Assembly: GCA_021399435.1 (NCBI GenBank)
Contig: JAJTUP010000016.1
Coordinates: 744,001-808,000, forward strand
DNA: 64,000 nucleotides
From: Diaporthe sp. PMI_573
Lineage: Eukaryota > Ascomycota > Sordariomycetes > Diaporthales > Diaporthaceae
Direction of reading: 5' to 3'
Shown: piece by piece, positions 43,292 through 55,235 of the stretch
How the letters are laid out: every line of letters starts with the position of its first letter
Position numbering within the stretch: position 1 is the first letter of the stretch
Program-made: the position numbers and the translations under genes
Notes under the pieces: generated by a model
Database searches by the model: none
What the model was told of the DNA's origin: nothing
The model's input: the letters and a program-made list of their open reading frames with translations, nothing else

Positions 43292-44504
43292 CCGTGCAGA
43301 GCTTCGATAAAAAGCGCTCCTTTTTTTCTCGTCTCCTTTTCTTAAAAAAAACACGCTTATACGCACACGCACAATCTACACCGTATCGTGATTCATGAAG
43401 CCTTATACAAAAGGCTTTAGTTTATCCTCTGCCCTACACGTTCTTCCACTTTAAATCCATCGTCAGCCTGACCTTCTCGGCACCGCTGATTAGGTCACTT
43501 TGTTTCGTAAACAACGAAGGAAGTCCCGGAATTTTGGCCGTAGCCTCCCTGATCTCCTTTGAGAGATCAGGTTGTTCTACGAATAACCACACAATATCAT
43601 GACATCTTTTTTTCCATTCAGGGACAAGACACCTCAGAACAACATCTGGAGAATGAATCTATGTGCGGCTCAAGCCCAGCTACACAAGCCGGGCCAGGCC
43701 AAGCCAAAAACTTAGCAAGCAGACTAAGCAAGTCCCTCGAGGCAGTGTAAATACCACCCCCTCCCCCACCCCCATCCCTCCCGCTCTATGCGCAGAGGGG
43801 GTGGTGCAAGATAGAAGTAGTAAACATGACAGAACAAACAAACTCATTACCGGGAGTCTCAAGTGTAAAAAAAGACACACCAACACCCCTCCCTCCCTCC
43901 CTCCCTTGCACGGCGATTCCATACCTAGAAAAATGCTTTACCAGAGTCCAGATTCCAGAAACGCCAGCGAAAAAAAAAACCTTCCGACCGACCGATGCAG
44001 ACGATTGATTGATTGATTGATTCCCCCCCTTTCCCCCCTCCCCCAAAAAAAAAGAACCAAATGCAACGCACACAGTTCCACCCCCCTTCCAACGTGTCCC
44101 TGGGAAAATGCAATTGCCATTCGTTCCGCTGAATGACCAAACGCCTTTCCGCCTCTAGTTGTGTGTTCCTGTAGCCATCTGTTTTCTGTCCGTCTTCCGA
44201 TCATTATCACGGCAATCCCGTTGGTCGCGATGCTGTGCATGCGAGGGTCCGTGGTCCGCGGTCCAAACGTTGAATGTTGCTGCCCCCGGCTGTCCTTCGT
44301 AGGTTCTGTATGCTCAATGATGTCCGACCGAGTACTTATTGTGTTTCCAGGCGAACACACCATCGAATCGAGCTCCGATAGCTCTATGCCCTGTAATCTC
44401 TCCGCGTTGACGTTTAGCCACACGGTGCCCTGCCCACCGCCTCTGCCTCAGTCTTCGCTCTCGCTCTGTTCCTAAGTCAAGGCAAGGTTCCCATTCAACC
44501 CGCC
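43292..44504. other. Spacer and probable 3' UTR of the HPC2-like gene
   Basis: No gene supported. It contains poly-A/T and poly-C runs (43740-43800, 44020-44050) and a GATT microsatellite. The right part is likely the 3' untranslated region of the minus-strand HPC2-like gene. This stretch marks the change from decayed accessory DNA to conserved genes. Confidence 0.4.
44003..44022. repeat. (GATT)5 microsatellite
   Basis: Five perfect GATT units in the probable 3' region of the HPC2-like gene. Confidence 0.9.
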
Positions 44505-46686
44505 CTACGAGTTCATGATACCCGCGCCGAGCCCGGCCGAGAGCGAAGGCACAGAGGCGTTGGGCCCGACCAGCCCGGCCAGGAGGCCGTAGGACCCGGC
44601 CGAGCTGACGTTGGTGCCGCTGTTCGACTTGGACGCCGCCAGCTGCTGGGCCTTCTGCTCGCGCTCGGCCTTCTCGCGGTCCAGCTGCTGCTTCTCGGCC
44701 TTGGTGATCCGGGGCTTGCGCGTCGTGGTGCCCCCGCGGGATCCGGGTCCGCCGCCGCGTCCTCTGCCGCCCTCGCCGCGTCCTCGTCCCCCGCGGGATC
44801 CAGGGCCGCCGCCGCGTCCGCGGCCTCGCCTGGCAGGTCCATCACTGTGTGGCAAGGAAAGTCAGTAAAACCGCGAAAGGAAGTACTAGTTTAGATAACA
44901 GGAGCAAGGTGACATACCGCTCAGTAGCCTTTGGAAGATCTTGCACCAAGGGGCCGCTGTACACGAAGAATCCATCCTGGACAGCTGCGGCCTGTTCCTC
45001 CCACATAAGCTCCGAATCATCGACAAAGTCATCGCCGCGGTCGTATTCGTCCTCACGCCAGTTGCGCTTCTTACGCTTCGGCTTCTCGGGCGCGGCAGCG
45101 TCGGCACCACTGGTCAGGCCGCCGTTGTTACCCATGCCGCCCATCTCAATATTGCTGTTCTCATCCTCGCTCGCATTGAACTCGGGATCCTCTTCTTCGG
45201 CGGAGTCGCGACCGGACTGCTGCCTCTCCAAGGCGGCAGAAGCTGCGGCAATGCGAGCCTTGCGGTCACGGTTCGCTGCCTCGCGGGGGTGCAGCGCGTC
45301 CCAGCCGTACTTGCTCTCGGCCAGGCGCATGAAGTTGACGTATTTGTTACCGTCGCCGTTGAGCGGGATGTGCAGGACGATGGAGGGGGCTTCCTTTTCC
45401 TCGCCTGGGGCTACCTTTCCAAAGTCGAGAATAGACCGATCGCTTGAGGTACCATGAAGTGGGGCGACATCTGGCAGCGCGTTCTTGAGGCTGCCCATCT
45501 TTGGGGAGGAAGATGTCGAAGACACAGCCTTCTTCTCCTTGCGAGTCTGGGCGACGACGGTCGTGAGCTTCTTAGACGGAGCAGGCATGGTGCTGGGGGC
45601 AGGCATTCCAGAGCTGGCTGGCGCGGTGGGCTTGAATGGCTCCGTTGGGTTGGGAGGCTGTGGCATAGGAGGCGGGCCAGGCTTTTTGATCTCGACCGTA
45701 GACGATTTGGGAGCAGGACCGGACAATGGGGGCGGGTCCTTGCGCACTTGATTGGATGGTGAGGGCGGCATGGAGGAGGGGTCCTGAAACCGGCCCTGCG
45801 TGGTGGTGTGGAAGGAGGAGTGTGCCTGAGTCGGCGAGACGACCTTGGAAGCAGACGATGGCGGTGGTGCATCAATCAAGCTTGAGATTGAGGGCGACGC
45901 GCTGGCGCGGTTTGTCATCTGGGAAGGACCGCGGGGTGAAGCCAAGGCAGAAGTTCCGTAAGGGTCGCGGGTGACCATAGTCTCCCGAACCGGGTCATAG
46001 CTGGAGGACCGCACGGGGTCAAAGGCCATGCGCACCGGGGCGGGAGGGGCAGGGGGAGGTGGGGGTGAGTCGCGGTTCAGCAAGGAGGACATGAAAGAGG
46101 GACCTTCTCGCTTTGGAACCTTTGCTGGGTTGGGCTGCGGGTTGGGAGTGTTACTGCTGCTGTTGGGCGTGGCCACGGCTGCCGGGCGCGGGTCCAGGTC
46201 CATGAGCATCGGGCTGGCCTCAGCCGCCTGCTGGGGCTGGGGCAGGGGCACCGCAGAGGTGCTTGTAAGGGCAGAGGGCTGCTCGGGCTCGGCAACCTCT
46301 TGGGTGGCGGCAATCTTGCGCTTTCGCTGAATGGGCGGGGCGTTAGGATCTCTGGGCTTCCGGGGCTTTCGAACCTTTGGCTCTGGGATGATTGGCGTGC
46401 CATCAGGGTTGAACTTTGGCTTGACGGTGCTGCCGGGCTTTCGACCGGGCTTCTTCCTTGGCACCCCGGCGGCGGTCAGCGGCACCTCTGGCGGAGGGGG
46501 CGGGGGAGGAGGCACGACTCCAAACCGGGGCCCCGATGCTGTGTCGACGACGATCTCGTCCATTTCGATGTTGGCCCTGCCCACGTTGAGGCGGGAGGGT
46601 GAGGAGGGGTTGCTGATGGAGCTGGCTGGTGGTGACGAGAGAGAAGTGGGTGAGGAGCTCATTGCACCGCGACCCGGCAATGCCAT
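44505..46686 (-). CDS. HPC2: HPC2/ubinuclein-like HIR histone chaperone subunit
   Basis: Two exons (46686-44918 and 44844-44505) are joined by a 73-bp intron (GTATGT to CACAG), giving 702 residues. Most of the protein is disordered and Pro/Ser-rich, with an AT-hook-like 'RKKPGRKPG' (about 77-85) and a basic 'RKPRKPRD' patch. The Hpc2-related/HUN domain lies at about 545-585: 'DRGDDFVDDSELMWEE' and 'DGFFVYSGPLV'. This motif binds histone H3-H4 and defines Hpc2/ubinuclein, a subunit of the HIR/HIRA complex for replication-independent nucleosome assembly in the nucleus. The second exon encodes an Arg/Gly-rich stretch (about 592-628) and a Lys/Glu helix. The ATG at 46686 was chosen as the first in frame; Met9 is an alternative. 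Confidence 0.88.
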
Positions 46687-47709
46687 AGGTACCTGCCTCG
46701 CAAGGTCTGGGCAGCCGTCGTCAACCGGGGGAGTAGATCGCCTGGGTAAGGCTTGCAGGTATTCCCGGCCAGGTGTTTTGTGTTGTGCGGTGTTGATAGA
46801 TGGTGGGTTCTATCGTGTCTGCCAGACAAGTACGTCGAGTGGTCTCTTTCTTTTTCTTCAGAGCAGTACAAGGAAAAGACCGATGCAAAAACAGCGGTGC
46901 TGATTGTTGAATGCGACCCCTGCTTTCTTGTCTGCTGCCTGATAATAGTAAAAGAATTGAAGTGTTGCGTCGCAGAGTGAATGGCGACAATCAATGATTC
47001 CTTTGGCCCAAAAGCTGCCCACAATGGGAAACCACGAAACGTTGGTGTGAGTACAGTCGCTAACAGCGATGGCGATATTACAGGGTGCGTTTGGCAGGGT
47101 GGGGTGTTAGGCCGTGACCAGGCCCGTCGGGACTGGCTGATGTGGGAGAGAGGGTGTGTCGCGCGGTTGTCGGCTAGGCTTGGCTAGCGGGCGGTGGAGA
47201 AGGGGCAGGTCTGAATAACCTCACAAACCCTCAGCCGCCCGGATTATGGACACGTTCTGGGGCGGATGCACGAGTCTTGCACCGGCGAAAAAGGTGCAAG
47301 ACAGGGGTGAAAATAGAAGATGGAGACCGGAAAAGAAATGGGTGAATTGAGAGGCACAAAATGATTGTGTTTTTGAATGGTGAATGGGATGGCGCAGGGT
47401 GGTTCTGGATGGATTTGTGAGTTCAACACCAAAGGGCGGTGGTGAGGTGTTGTGTGTAGAAAGCGGGAGAGGATGAGGAAACTGGGAATGCGGGCGGGCA
47501 GAGGGTGTTGGTACGGGATTGGAGATGGTTACGTTTTGGTCGGGAACATCAAATTGGATTTTTGGGAGGGATCAAAAAGGGCAGGGGAAAATCGGGGCCC
47601 TGGGAATAGAGGCAACGAAGGAGAAAATGTTATTAAACGCGAGTTAAAGCCAAACCAGCCAGCACCAAGGCAGGGCAGGGCATGGCATGGGCAGGCCGGG
47701 GCAGCAAGA

Positions 47710-47750
47710 GAAGGCAAGGCAAGGCGAGGCAAGGCGAGGCAAGAAGGGCA
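47710..47750. repeat. GGCAA/GGCGA minisatellite
   Basis: Short imperfect units AAGGC and GAGGC alternate several times. They lie in the spacer upstream of the HPC2-like gene. Confidence 0.6.
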
Positions 47751-47917
47751 AAGCAAAGCCAGACCGGACCGGACAAGACCAAACCAACCAAACCACCAGG
47801 GCCAACAAGACTAGAGAGCGACTAGAGTAGGAAGAGCGAGAGGCACGAGGAGGGAAGAGTGACGGGGGGCAAGCACCCCAGGGTGAGGGTGGGGGGTGGG
47901 AGGATCAGAACAGGAAC

Positions 47918-47942
47918 GAGAGTGAGAGTGAGAGTGAGAGTG
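47918..47942. repeat. (GAGAGT)n tract
   Basis: About four imperfect GAGAGT units in the same spacer. Confidence 0.7.
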
Positions 47943-50900
47943 GGAATGGGGACGTCGAGCTGGTTCGGAAGGACGGGCCAAAAAAGAAGGGAAGGGAATG
48001 AATGCATGGGGATGGGGATGGGGGCAGGCGAGAGAAGGCAAACCACCACGGCAAGGAGAGGATGGGATGGGATGGGACGGTCAGGATAGGGACAAGACGG
48101 ATGGATTGACTTGGACTGACTGACTGTGTATGGGGGGGGATCCATCACAGTCACACCCAAAAACACCAAGGGTCAGGTACGGTGCTGTGTGCATAGGTAG
48201 GCATCAACTGACGGGGCGAACCAACCCAACGGTGTGGGCATCAGGAGTCGACCCAGGACGGAAAGTGAATAAAACACCAGCCCCAGGACCGAGATGCGAC
48301 AAGAGACAGCATCGGCCGGAGTCTGATTGCGGGTGTGAGATGCAGCCAGATGCAGATTGACCGCACGCCAGATGGCTGGCAGCAGCAACCAGCGGCAGAC
48401 CAACGAGCATGGACCACCACCACCATGACAATGGACCATCATCGTCACCAGCCGACCGTCCGTCCATCCACCCATGCAACCAATTTATTAGTCTATTCGT
48501 CTGATGTGTGCGCGCGAACAGTTGTTTGGCGAGTAGGTTGCATTGCCAGCCGGGAGACCCAACCCGCTCCTCAGCACAGTCCACGCGCAGATGCCAGATC
48601 CAGCCTCCGACAGGACCTTGGAGGACACACACTGGGGGCGAGTGGACAGGGGACATGGGCAGGAGGGCGTGGAGGCGTGGATGCATGGATGCATGGCACA
48701 TGATTGAGAAACTTCGACGGGAACGGGAGCCAACTTGACTAGGGGCTGGCATTTGCTGGCATTTGCTGGTATTGGTATGTGGCTTCAGGGTATAGTGCTG
48801 TATGACAGGGGGAGTGACCTGCTGCTGGGGGTGGGGTACATGGAGTATCCTGCTGGAAGGGGGGTATCCGCGCAGAATAGTGCTCAAGGCAAGAGAGGAG
48901 AGGAGAGAGAAGACAAGAGGGAGAGGTACTTTGTACCAAGTGCCGATGAGGGAGGGCGGAATCGGTGGTTCGGGGGTGCTGCACCGCTGCCAGGCGGTAG
49001 GTGGTAGACGCGAGAGGTACAAGCAGCTCAGTCCCTCACAGGTGGGTTTGATCTGGATGGCGGCCGAAGGAAGAAAAGTCGATAATCGGAAAAAGACAAT
49101 CGAGGCGGCTGCGACATCCCTGTCGGAGCAGGACCCCTGGTCTTATGTGGGTCCCCTTGTGGGTGTGTGTGGCAGTAAAATGTGGGTAAGCAGCGTCTGC
49201 GAGAGAGTGTGTGCGTGCCTAGCCTGCCTTGTCTTGCCTGCCTGCGGGTTGCACCTGTGCACTTGCATTTCAAGTTGCAGTTACAGTTGCAGGCACTTGG
49301 GTACATGTGTCCTCGGGGGCCTTCACACGGCTGGCCCAGCCTAGCAGCCCAGAAGCCCAGAAGCCCAGCTGACACCCGGTTCGGTGCCGTACCACGCTGG
49401 TGGTCGAACAGCCGTGGAGCTGTCCTGCTGTGGTACAGATTGCACGTACGGTGCCTGGGCTGGGCCCAGCTTGTCTAAGTACGGTGGCACGGGGCCCATC
49501 ACACAACAGTTGACCACAACAGTAGACGTCAGTTATGCCTGCGCCAAGTACCGCAGTAGTTAGCTGCAGGGGCGTGTGGAAGGAGAAAGGCGTAATCTGT
49601 TTTTCTCTCTCTCTGTGTCTTCCGTCTTGCTTTTTGAGGGGGGTGGTGTCTCGGCCGGTTTGCCCAGCTGGAGACGTGCCGAGACTTGACCCTGTTTGAT
49701 TACATACTCCATCTGATCTTGAACCAACCCCCTGACTGAAGAGGGGCTGATTGACCGTCTGACATAGTTTTATTGTACTATAGTCTATAGACGAGAGCCG
49801 ACGAACAGATACGACATAGAGATATGGGCCTAATCTCAAATGACCTCGGCCACCTGCACTGGCCACCTGCTCCCACTCGCATGCAGCATAATATCTAATT
49901 AAAGCCTTGTTGCTTTGTGCGTGTCCAAGTACTACTTTACACGGCCAAGCAAATACGCACACCAACATCCGTGGGGGCACAGTTGCTGTATGGCTGCCTC
50001 CAGAGCTTCCCCGGGTCTGCAACCGACCCGGTCGGCGGTTACTGCCCAGCCGTGACCGTTACACAAACGTGGCATGATTCGTAGAAATGCAGTTTTTAGT
50101 CGCACGCAGTGTGACGCGACAGATTCGATCCTGCATCTCCCACATGCACTCACTGACTTATTATTGATTGCATCCGAACGTCTTGCATCAGACTGTCTGT
50201 CTCGCTGCATGATGCAATCACTTTGCGACAAAGTGGCTCTCCTGCGCGGGAAATTCTCCGCCAACTCCGTCCTGTCTACTGCACACTCTCATTTTGGGGC
50301 GCGCGGGGGGGGGGGCCATTGTTCATGTCACTACCCTTCTGCCAGCCGCCAGGGTGAGATAACTAACTGATGATCTGAAACACAAAGCACGCCGAATATA
50401 CGGTGCTCGACAGCGATAAGATACCACCGAGGTGTGACAGACCGACATTTTGGGGTCTGAGCCCTGGGTTTACATGCGGGTTTGGCTTGGTTTGGTACCA
50501 TCGCATCCCTCAGTTCTCTCATACTTTGCCACGACGCTGCCTGTTTGCTTCCAACCTGACGCCTGACTTTGAACATACACAGCATCTGCAGCTTTTATAA
50601 TTGGGCACACAGATGTCTCTTCGACATGGTGACGCAACGCACAGCAAGACTGCAGGTTTCAGGCTATACTTATCATCAAGTCGGATTGAAACTTTAGTTC
50701 TGATCTGCACGGCTGGTGGCCGATGGCCTGATGGCCTCAGCCAGGCAGGCCGAGCAAGACAATGGTGCATGTGCAGTTGGGGTACTCAGAATGCTTTGGT
50801 GGTGCATCTCCTCTCCCTCCGGACCTTCGACCATCACATCTCTGAGGGCAGGGGGAAAGGGGAATTGGAGTGATCGACGCTAATGCAAGTGGCCTGTCCC

Positions 50901-51231
50901 GGCTGTCCCACTGACACGTTCAGAGAAACCTTAAACCTCCCAAACAAAGTTAGGCTCTGGGAAGGGGAGGTGCCCGAAGTGGCTTGGCGTGATGTGCAGC
51001 AGGCCAACCGGAGGACGGTGCATGGGGTCGGCGAGCTCCAAATAAAAAAAAAGCTGGAGCAAAGATCCGACGAGGCTATCTAGTCCATCTGCCTACTGTG
51101 TACATACATACAAATCCACGACCTGCATCTAGTGGCATGACAATACTCTGCAGGTGGTACAAGCCACAGATTCATTTCTCTTTTAACGATCATTATTCGA
51201 TTTGTTGTCCCCTTCTCCGTCAACAGAAACC

Positions 51232-52518
51232 ATGGACTTCTCCCTCGACATCAAAGAGAAGGAAGTCGGCACCGTCAAGCCGCCCAGCTTCCCACAGCCA
51301 AAAAACACCACCACCGGCTTTCCCGAGCACAAGAAGCGGACAAGAGTATCAGCTTTCAAGAAACAACGTCAGGGCGCGGACGCCGACGCCAGTGCCCCTG
51401 AACCTCAAGATGCCCCAACAACATCGACACGACCTGGCCCGGCAGCTCCGGCGCAAACTCCTCAATCAGCCCGCCCAGGTCAAACGACGGAACAAGCTGC
51501 GATCGATCGGGAGAATCGGGATGTCCTGGCATCCATGTCGCCAGAGCAGATAGAAGAGGAGCGACAAGAACTTTTGAGCCGTCTCGACCCCAGCATAGTC
51601 CAAATGCTTCTCAAGAGGGCCAACATCGACGAACCAACCGCACCCTCGCCGTTTGACGAACCTTCAGGCATAGACACCAGTACGACACAACCCCCGAGAC
51701 CCGAGGACGCGCCCGCGATCGTGGTAGACGACACGACTGCTCCTGCGCCCAAAGAGAACAAGCCAAAGAAGACAGTACACTTCGATGAAGACGCGCCCCC
51801 ACCAGAACCACCCGCCGACCTCTTCGACCCGAGCTCCAAACCCCCACCAACCCAACCCTCGTCCGCAGCAGCCGCCGACACCTTCCCCGCAAACACCACA
51901 CACTTCCCCCACCCGAAGCCCCTGCCCGACCTCGACCCAGCCGACCCAGACTTCCTCGAGACGCTGCACTCAAAATACTTCCCCAACCTCCCCGCCGACC
52001 CAACAAAGCTGGCCTGGATGGCCCCCATCCCTACGCCCGGCTCCGTCGCCGACCAGGAGTCCCCTTACTACCCGGGCCAGTCGTCGCTGTCCATAGCGTC
52101 CCTGCGCTTCGACTTCAAGGGCCGCCTGCTGCCGCCCTCGAGGAGCAGGGCCATCCCCGTGACGAAGGGGCTCCACCACCACGGCCAGGCCCCCGAAGCA
52201 GCGGGCTACACGGTCGGGGAGCTGGGGATCCTGGCGCGGAGTGCTGTCCCTGCGCAGCGGTGCGTTGCGTTCCAGACCCTGGGGAGGATATTGTTCAGGC
52301 TGGGACAGGGCGAGTGGGGCGGCGGCGGGGGCGGGGATGCCAGTGACCTTGCCAAGGGCTTGTGGCGGACGGTCCAGGAGGCCAAGGTCATGGAGAGCTT
52401 GCTCGAGGCGGCTGAGGTCCCCGAGGGCCAGGGCCACAGGGGCAGTAGGTCGTATGCCGTTGAGGCGCTCTGGCTATTCGAGAAGGGTGGGTGGAAGGAG
52501 AAGTTCCAGGGGAGGTGA
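51232..52518 (+). CDS. RPAP1/Rba50-like RNA polymerase II assembly factor
   Basis: A single exon encodes 428 residues from the ATG at 51232; the open frame begins with TTG 30 bases earlier. The RPAP1 N-terminal domain is at about residues 75-125: 'AAIDRENRDVLASMSPEQIE' then 'ERQELLSRLDPSIVQMLLKR'. The RPAP1 C-terminal domain is near 285-340 ('LRFDFKGRLLPP'), followed by an Ala/Leu-rich helical region. Pro-rich disordered segments lie between. RPAP1 (yeast Rba50) acts in cytoplasmic assembly and nuclear import of RNA polymerase II. The protein is short compared with animal RPAP1 but similar in scale to fungal Rba50. Confidence 0.85.
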   Translation: MDFSLDIKEKEVGTVKPPSFPQPKNTTTGFPEHKKRTRVSAFKKQRQGADADASAPEPQDAPTTSTRPGPAAPAQTPQSARPGQTTEQAAIDRENRDVLASMSPEQIEEERQELLSRLDPSIVQMLLKRANIDEPTAPSPFDEPSGIDTSTTQPPRPEDAPAIVVDDTTAPAPKENKPKKTVHFDEDAPPPEPPADLFDPSSKPPPTQPSSAAAADTFPANTTHFPHPKPLPDLDPADPDFLETLHSKYFPNLPADPTKLAWMAPIPTPGSVADQESPYYPGQSSLSIASLRFDFKGRLLPPSRSRAIPVTKGLHHHGQAPEAAGYTVGELGILARSAVPAQRCVAFQTLGRILFRLGQGEWGGGGGGDASDLAKGLWRTVQEAKVMESLLEAAEVPEGQGHRGSRSYAVEALWLFEKGGWKEKFQGR

Positions 52519-53635
52519 ACACGAGCGAGCGTTGTGGTTCTAAACTTGCTGGCACTCTGCCCTGCGATGGGGCTGGTGGTTATGAGCTTGAGCCCTTCGC
52601 AAAGAAAGGGCACGGTCATCGGCATTCCTGGCTGGGAGAGGTACCTCGAGGCTGTCGCGGGTTGGGCCCGAGGATCGTCCACTCGGCCAGCGGTGGTGCT
52701 CGAACAGTGGCGCCTGGCCTTTCCCACCAGGACGATTGGCAACAACGAGGGGACATGTGCGAAATTGATCGACGGTCGACATAACCTTCAACAATGCGAT
52801 CAACGAGGGGCCCCTTCGATGTCTTTCTCGTACCTCACTGGACTGGGCGCCGACTCGCAACTTTTTTGAGAGGTGATCTCCGTTACCGACGGCTCAGTCC
52901 TAGGCAGTCTGTGCATTGATGACACTACTCAGCGTCACACATTTGGCGGGTCTGATTTGGAGACCGAGGCGCCTCGCCCAAGTCTGGCGCCGAAGATCCG
53001 TCCAGGAGCATTACATACCGAAGACGATTTTCAGGTTGGCTGCCGGTCGAGACATTGAGCGGCTCGCCTCGTTACCACGAAATCATATCAAATCCTTTCT
53101 CATCCTGACGTGGTGGTCCCGATGAGCCAAAGGCGGCGGGCGAGGGGATTTATCATCCCCAGCAAAAGGTATTACAGAGGATATTGAAGCATGGGGAGAC
53201 ACACGCGGTTGTTGTGAGCTTACCCAGCTCCAATGGCATCCCTCGGGGGGACGGTAGATAGGTATAGATATGTAGTCGTGAGACTAGGCACAGTGGTCTA
53301 CAGCAGTCATCTGTGCCGCGCGCAATGCATCGTCAATACCAAGTAGCTCACATACCTCAATGGAAGCTCCATGGTCACCTGGCTCATACCCTGGTTTGCT
53401 AAGAGAATTGACATGGAAGTGATTTCATCCTTTACTCCATGACATATGTTACGGTCCCTTCCATTCCTACCCCAGGCAATCATGCACGCACACTCATCAA
53501 GTCGAACGGCTCCAATCACGGCACGCACAGGATAGGGGCCGTCTTGGTCAGAAGACCATCATGATGGCAGAGATGAATGCGATGGAACCTCCAGTGTGTG
53601 TGGGGTGGCAGGTTGGATACTGGGTCTCCCAGGGA

Positions 53636-53637
<2 letters not shown>

Positions 53638-53664
<27 letters not shown>
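53638..53664. repeat. (CCAG)n microsatellite
   Basis: About six perfect CCAG units in the spacer downstream of the RPAP1-like gene. Confidence 0.85.
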
Positions 53665-53666
<2 letters not shown>

Positions 53667-53907
53667 ACAGAATACAGAGACAGCGAGATGAAGACAGACG
53701 ACCAGTCCCTGGGAATGGAGTAGGAGCAGAAGCAAGAGAAAATCTCCTCAAGATACACAAATACATCAGGGAAGCCACAAACCTGTCCCGACGACGTGGA
53801 CCATCGATCCAACCAACCTATCGGCCCTTGGGAGCTCTCCACACACCCTCCACACACCAGAATGGGAGGGGGCTGCCTGCCTGAGGTGGCCAAGGCCGAG
53901 GACGGCA

Positions 53908-53927
53908 CCACACACACACACACACCC
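53908..53927. repeat. (CA)n microsatellite
   Basis: About ten CA units. Confidence 0.8.
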
Positions 53928-55235
53928 CTCTAGCATAGATGGATATAAATCCATCACAAGGAGAAGTAGCAAGCAAGCAAGTCACATATCACGAAGAACC
54001 CTAGCAGCCCAGCATAGCTACGCATGCATAAGAGTAGATTCACTCACTCACTCACGGGACAGACCCATCACGTCAGTGGAAAAGAGGAAGCACCAAAGCA
54101 CTAAGGTATTCTTGCTAATTTCCAAACGCAAGGAAAAGCAGACGAAATCCTGGGGAGGACAAAAGAAGGGTTTCGCAACGTCAAATTCCATGTTTGTCTC
54201 ATCTATACCATGGGCAGCATACACAATGAAGAAACGTGAGCCAAAATCGTCCGTCCATTCCAAGAGAGAGAAAAAAGAAGAGGGAAAAGAGAAAAACAAA
54301 GTGGCAAACAGGGGAAAACAAAACACAAATCATTCTCGTGTCCTTGTGCCAATCGCCTGACGTCCCTTTCCTCCGGTAGAAAAAAAAACACCCACGCCCC
54401 CCGGAACTTCCCTTCGGAGATTCCACCCATGAATGAATAAAAAAGTTGACCAAAAAGCCGTCGAGTATCCTCCGTGTCTCGCGCGCAACAACTCAGAGAC
54501 GCTCCTCCTTTGGATCCGTCACCTCCCTCGGTTTTCACCATAGAACCGAGATTCTACTGCGGGGCACATAGCACCGAGCCCAAAATAATGACCAAAAATT
54601 CAAAAGGGTCACAGAATCCGGGGGGTGCCGGCAGTGAGGACCAATCAAGACTGATCAACTCCAAGGACCAAGGTTGCCTGCCATTCGAAAGCCGCTGTTC
54701 CAAAAACAAATACCAAAAAAGACGCCCCTTCCACCCCACCGGTGTAGCGAAGCCAGAAAAGCCGCCGGTCCAGCCGAAGCATAGCCAGCCGCCATTAATG
54801 TGTCCTATAACAACAGAGCTGAATGGAACGCATGACAGAAACATGTGGGGTTCAAAATTCGCCACGAATAAGACCGCACCAAAAGAATTAGATATTGATA
54901 GAGGCTGTGCCTTTCGATGTGCCGCCCCAGGGGTCGGGGAGCGTGCAGTGTGAAGCGACTTTGTCGGTCGGGATATATAGACGGCAAGGTGAAGGTGTAG
55001 GTGGGCGGCCTGAAAGACGGTGTTGCGCATAGGCGGTGGTATCAAGGAGTATAAACGTGCACGCCGGCTCCAAAACGCCGACAGTCCCTTAGGCGATACA
55101 TGATGTATGTTGAGAAGACAGAATGATCGATCGTGAGATGTGTAGTGAAGAAGTAAGTCACTCTCGGTGACCCAACGCTTGCCTCCACTCTCTAAGAAGG
55201 CACACAACGCTGAATGACGTGTGACAATCTATTAT

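Larger units (their letters stand above)
46687..51231. other. Long spacer with simple repeats, promoters of HPC2-like and RPAP1-like genes
   Basis: No gene supported in 4.5 kb. It contains a GGCAA/GGCGA minisatellite (about 47710-47750), a GAGAGT tract (about 47918-47942) and many purine- or pyrimidine-biased stretches that create long but uninformative open frames. The outer parts are probably promoters and 5' leaders of the flanking divergent genes. An acceptor-like 'TCAACAG' just before the ATG at 51232 suggests an intron in the 5' leader of the RPAP1-like gene. Confidence 0.45.
52519..55235. other. Spacer between convergent genes, simple repeats
   Basis: No gene supported. The two flanking genes converge here, so both 3' UTRs lie in this spacer. 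It includes CCAG and CA repeats. Long minus-strand frames around 54550-55200 have no recognisable product and lie directly downstream of the RasGAP stop. Confidence 0.45.

Noticed and set aside
1..43300. Search for a Starship captain (DUF3435 tyrosine recombinase)
   Set aside because: No frame showed the expected tyrosine recombinase pattern, so a Starship is proposed only as a hypothesis.
48204..49022. A 272-codon minus-strand frame in the long spacer
   Set aside because: Composition follows local simple sequence, no domain or conserved pattern is seen, and it overlaps equally long frames on the other strand.
54554..55207. A 217-codon minus-strand frame downstream of the RasGAP gene
   Set aside because: It follows the RasGAP stop directly, is probably part of its 3' UTR, and has no recognisable product.
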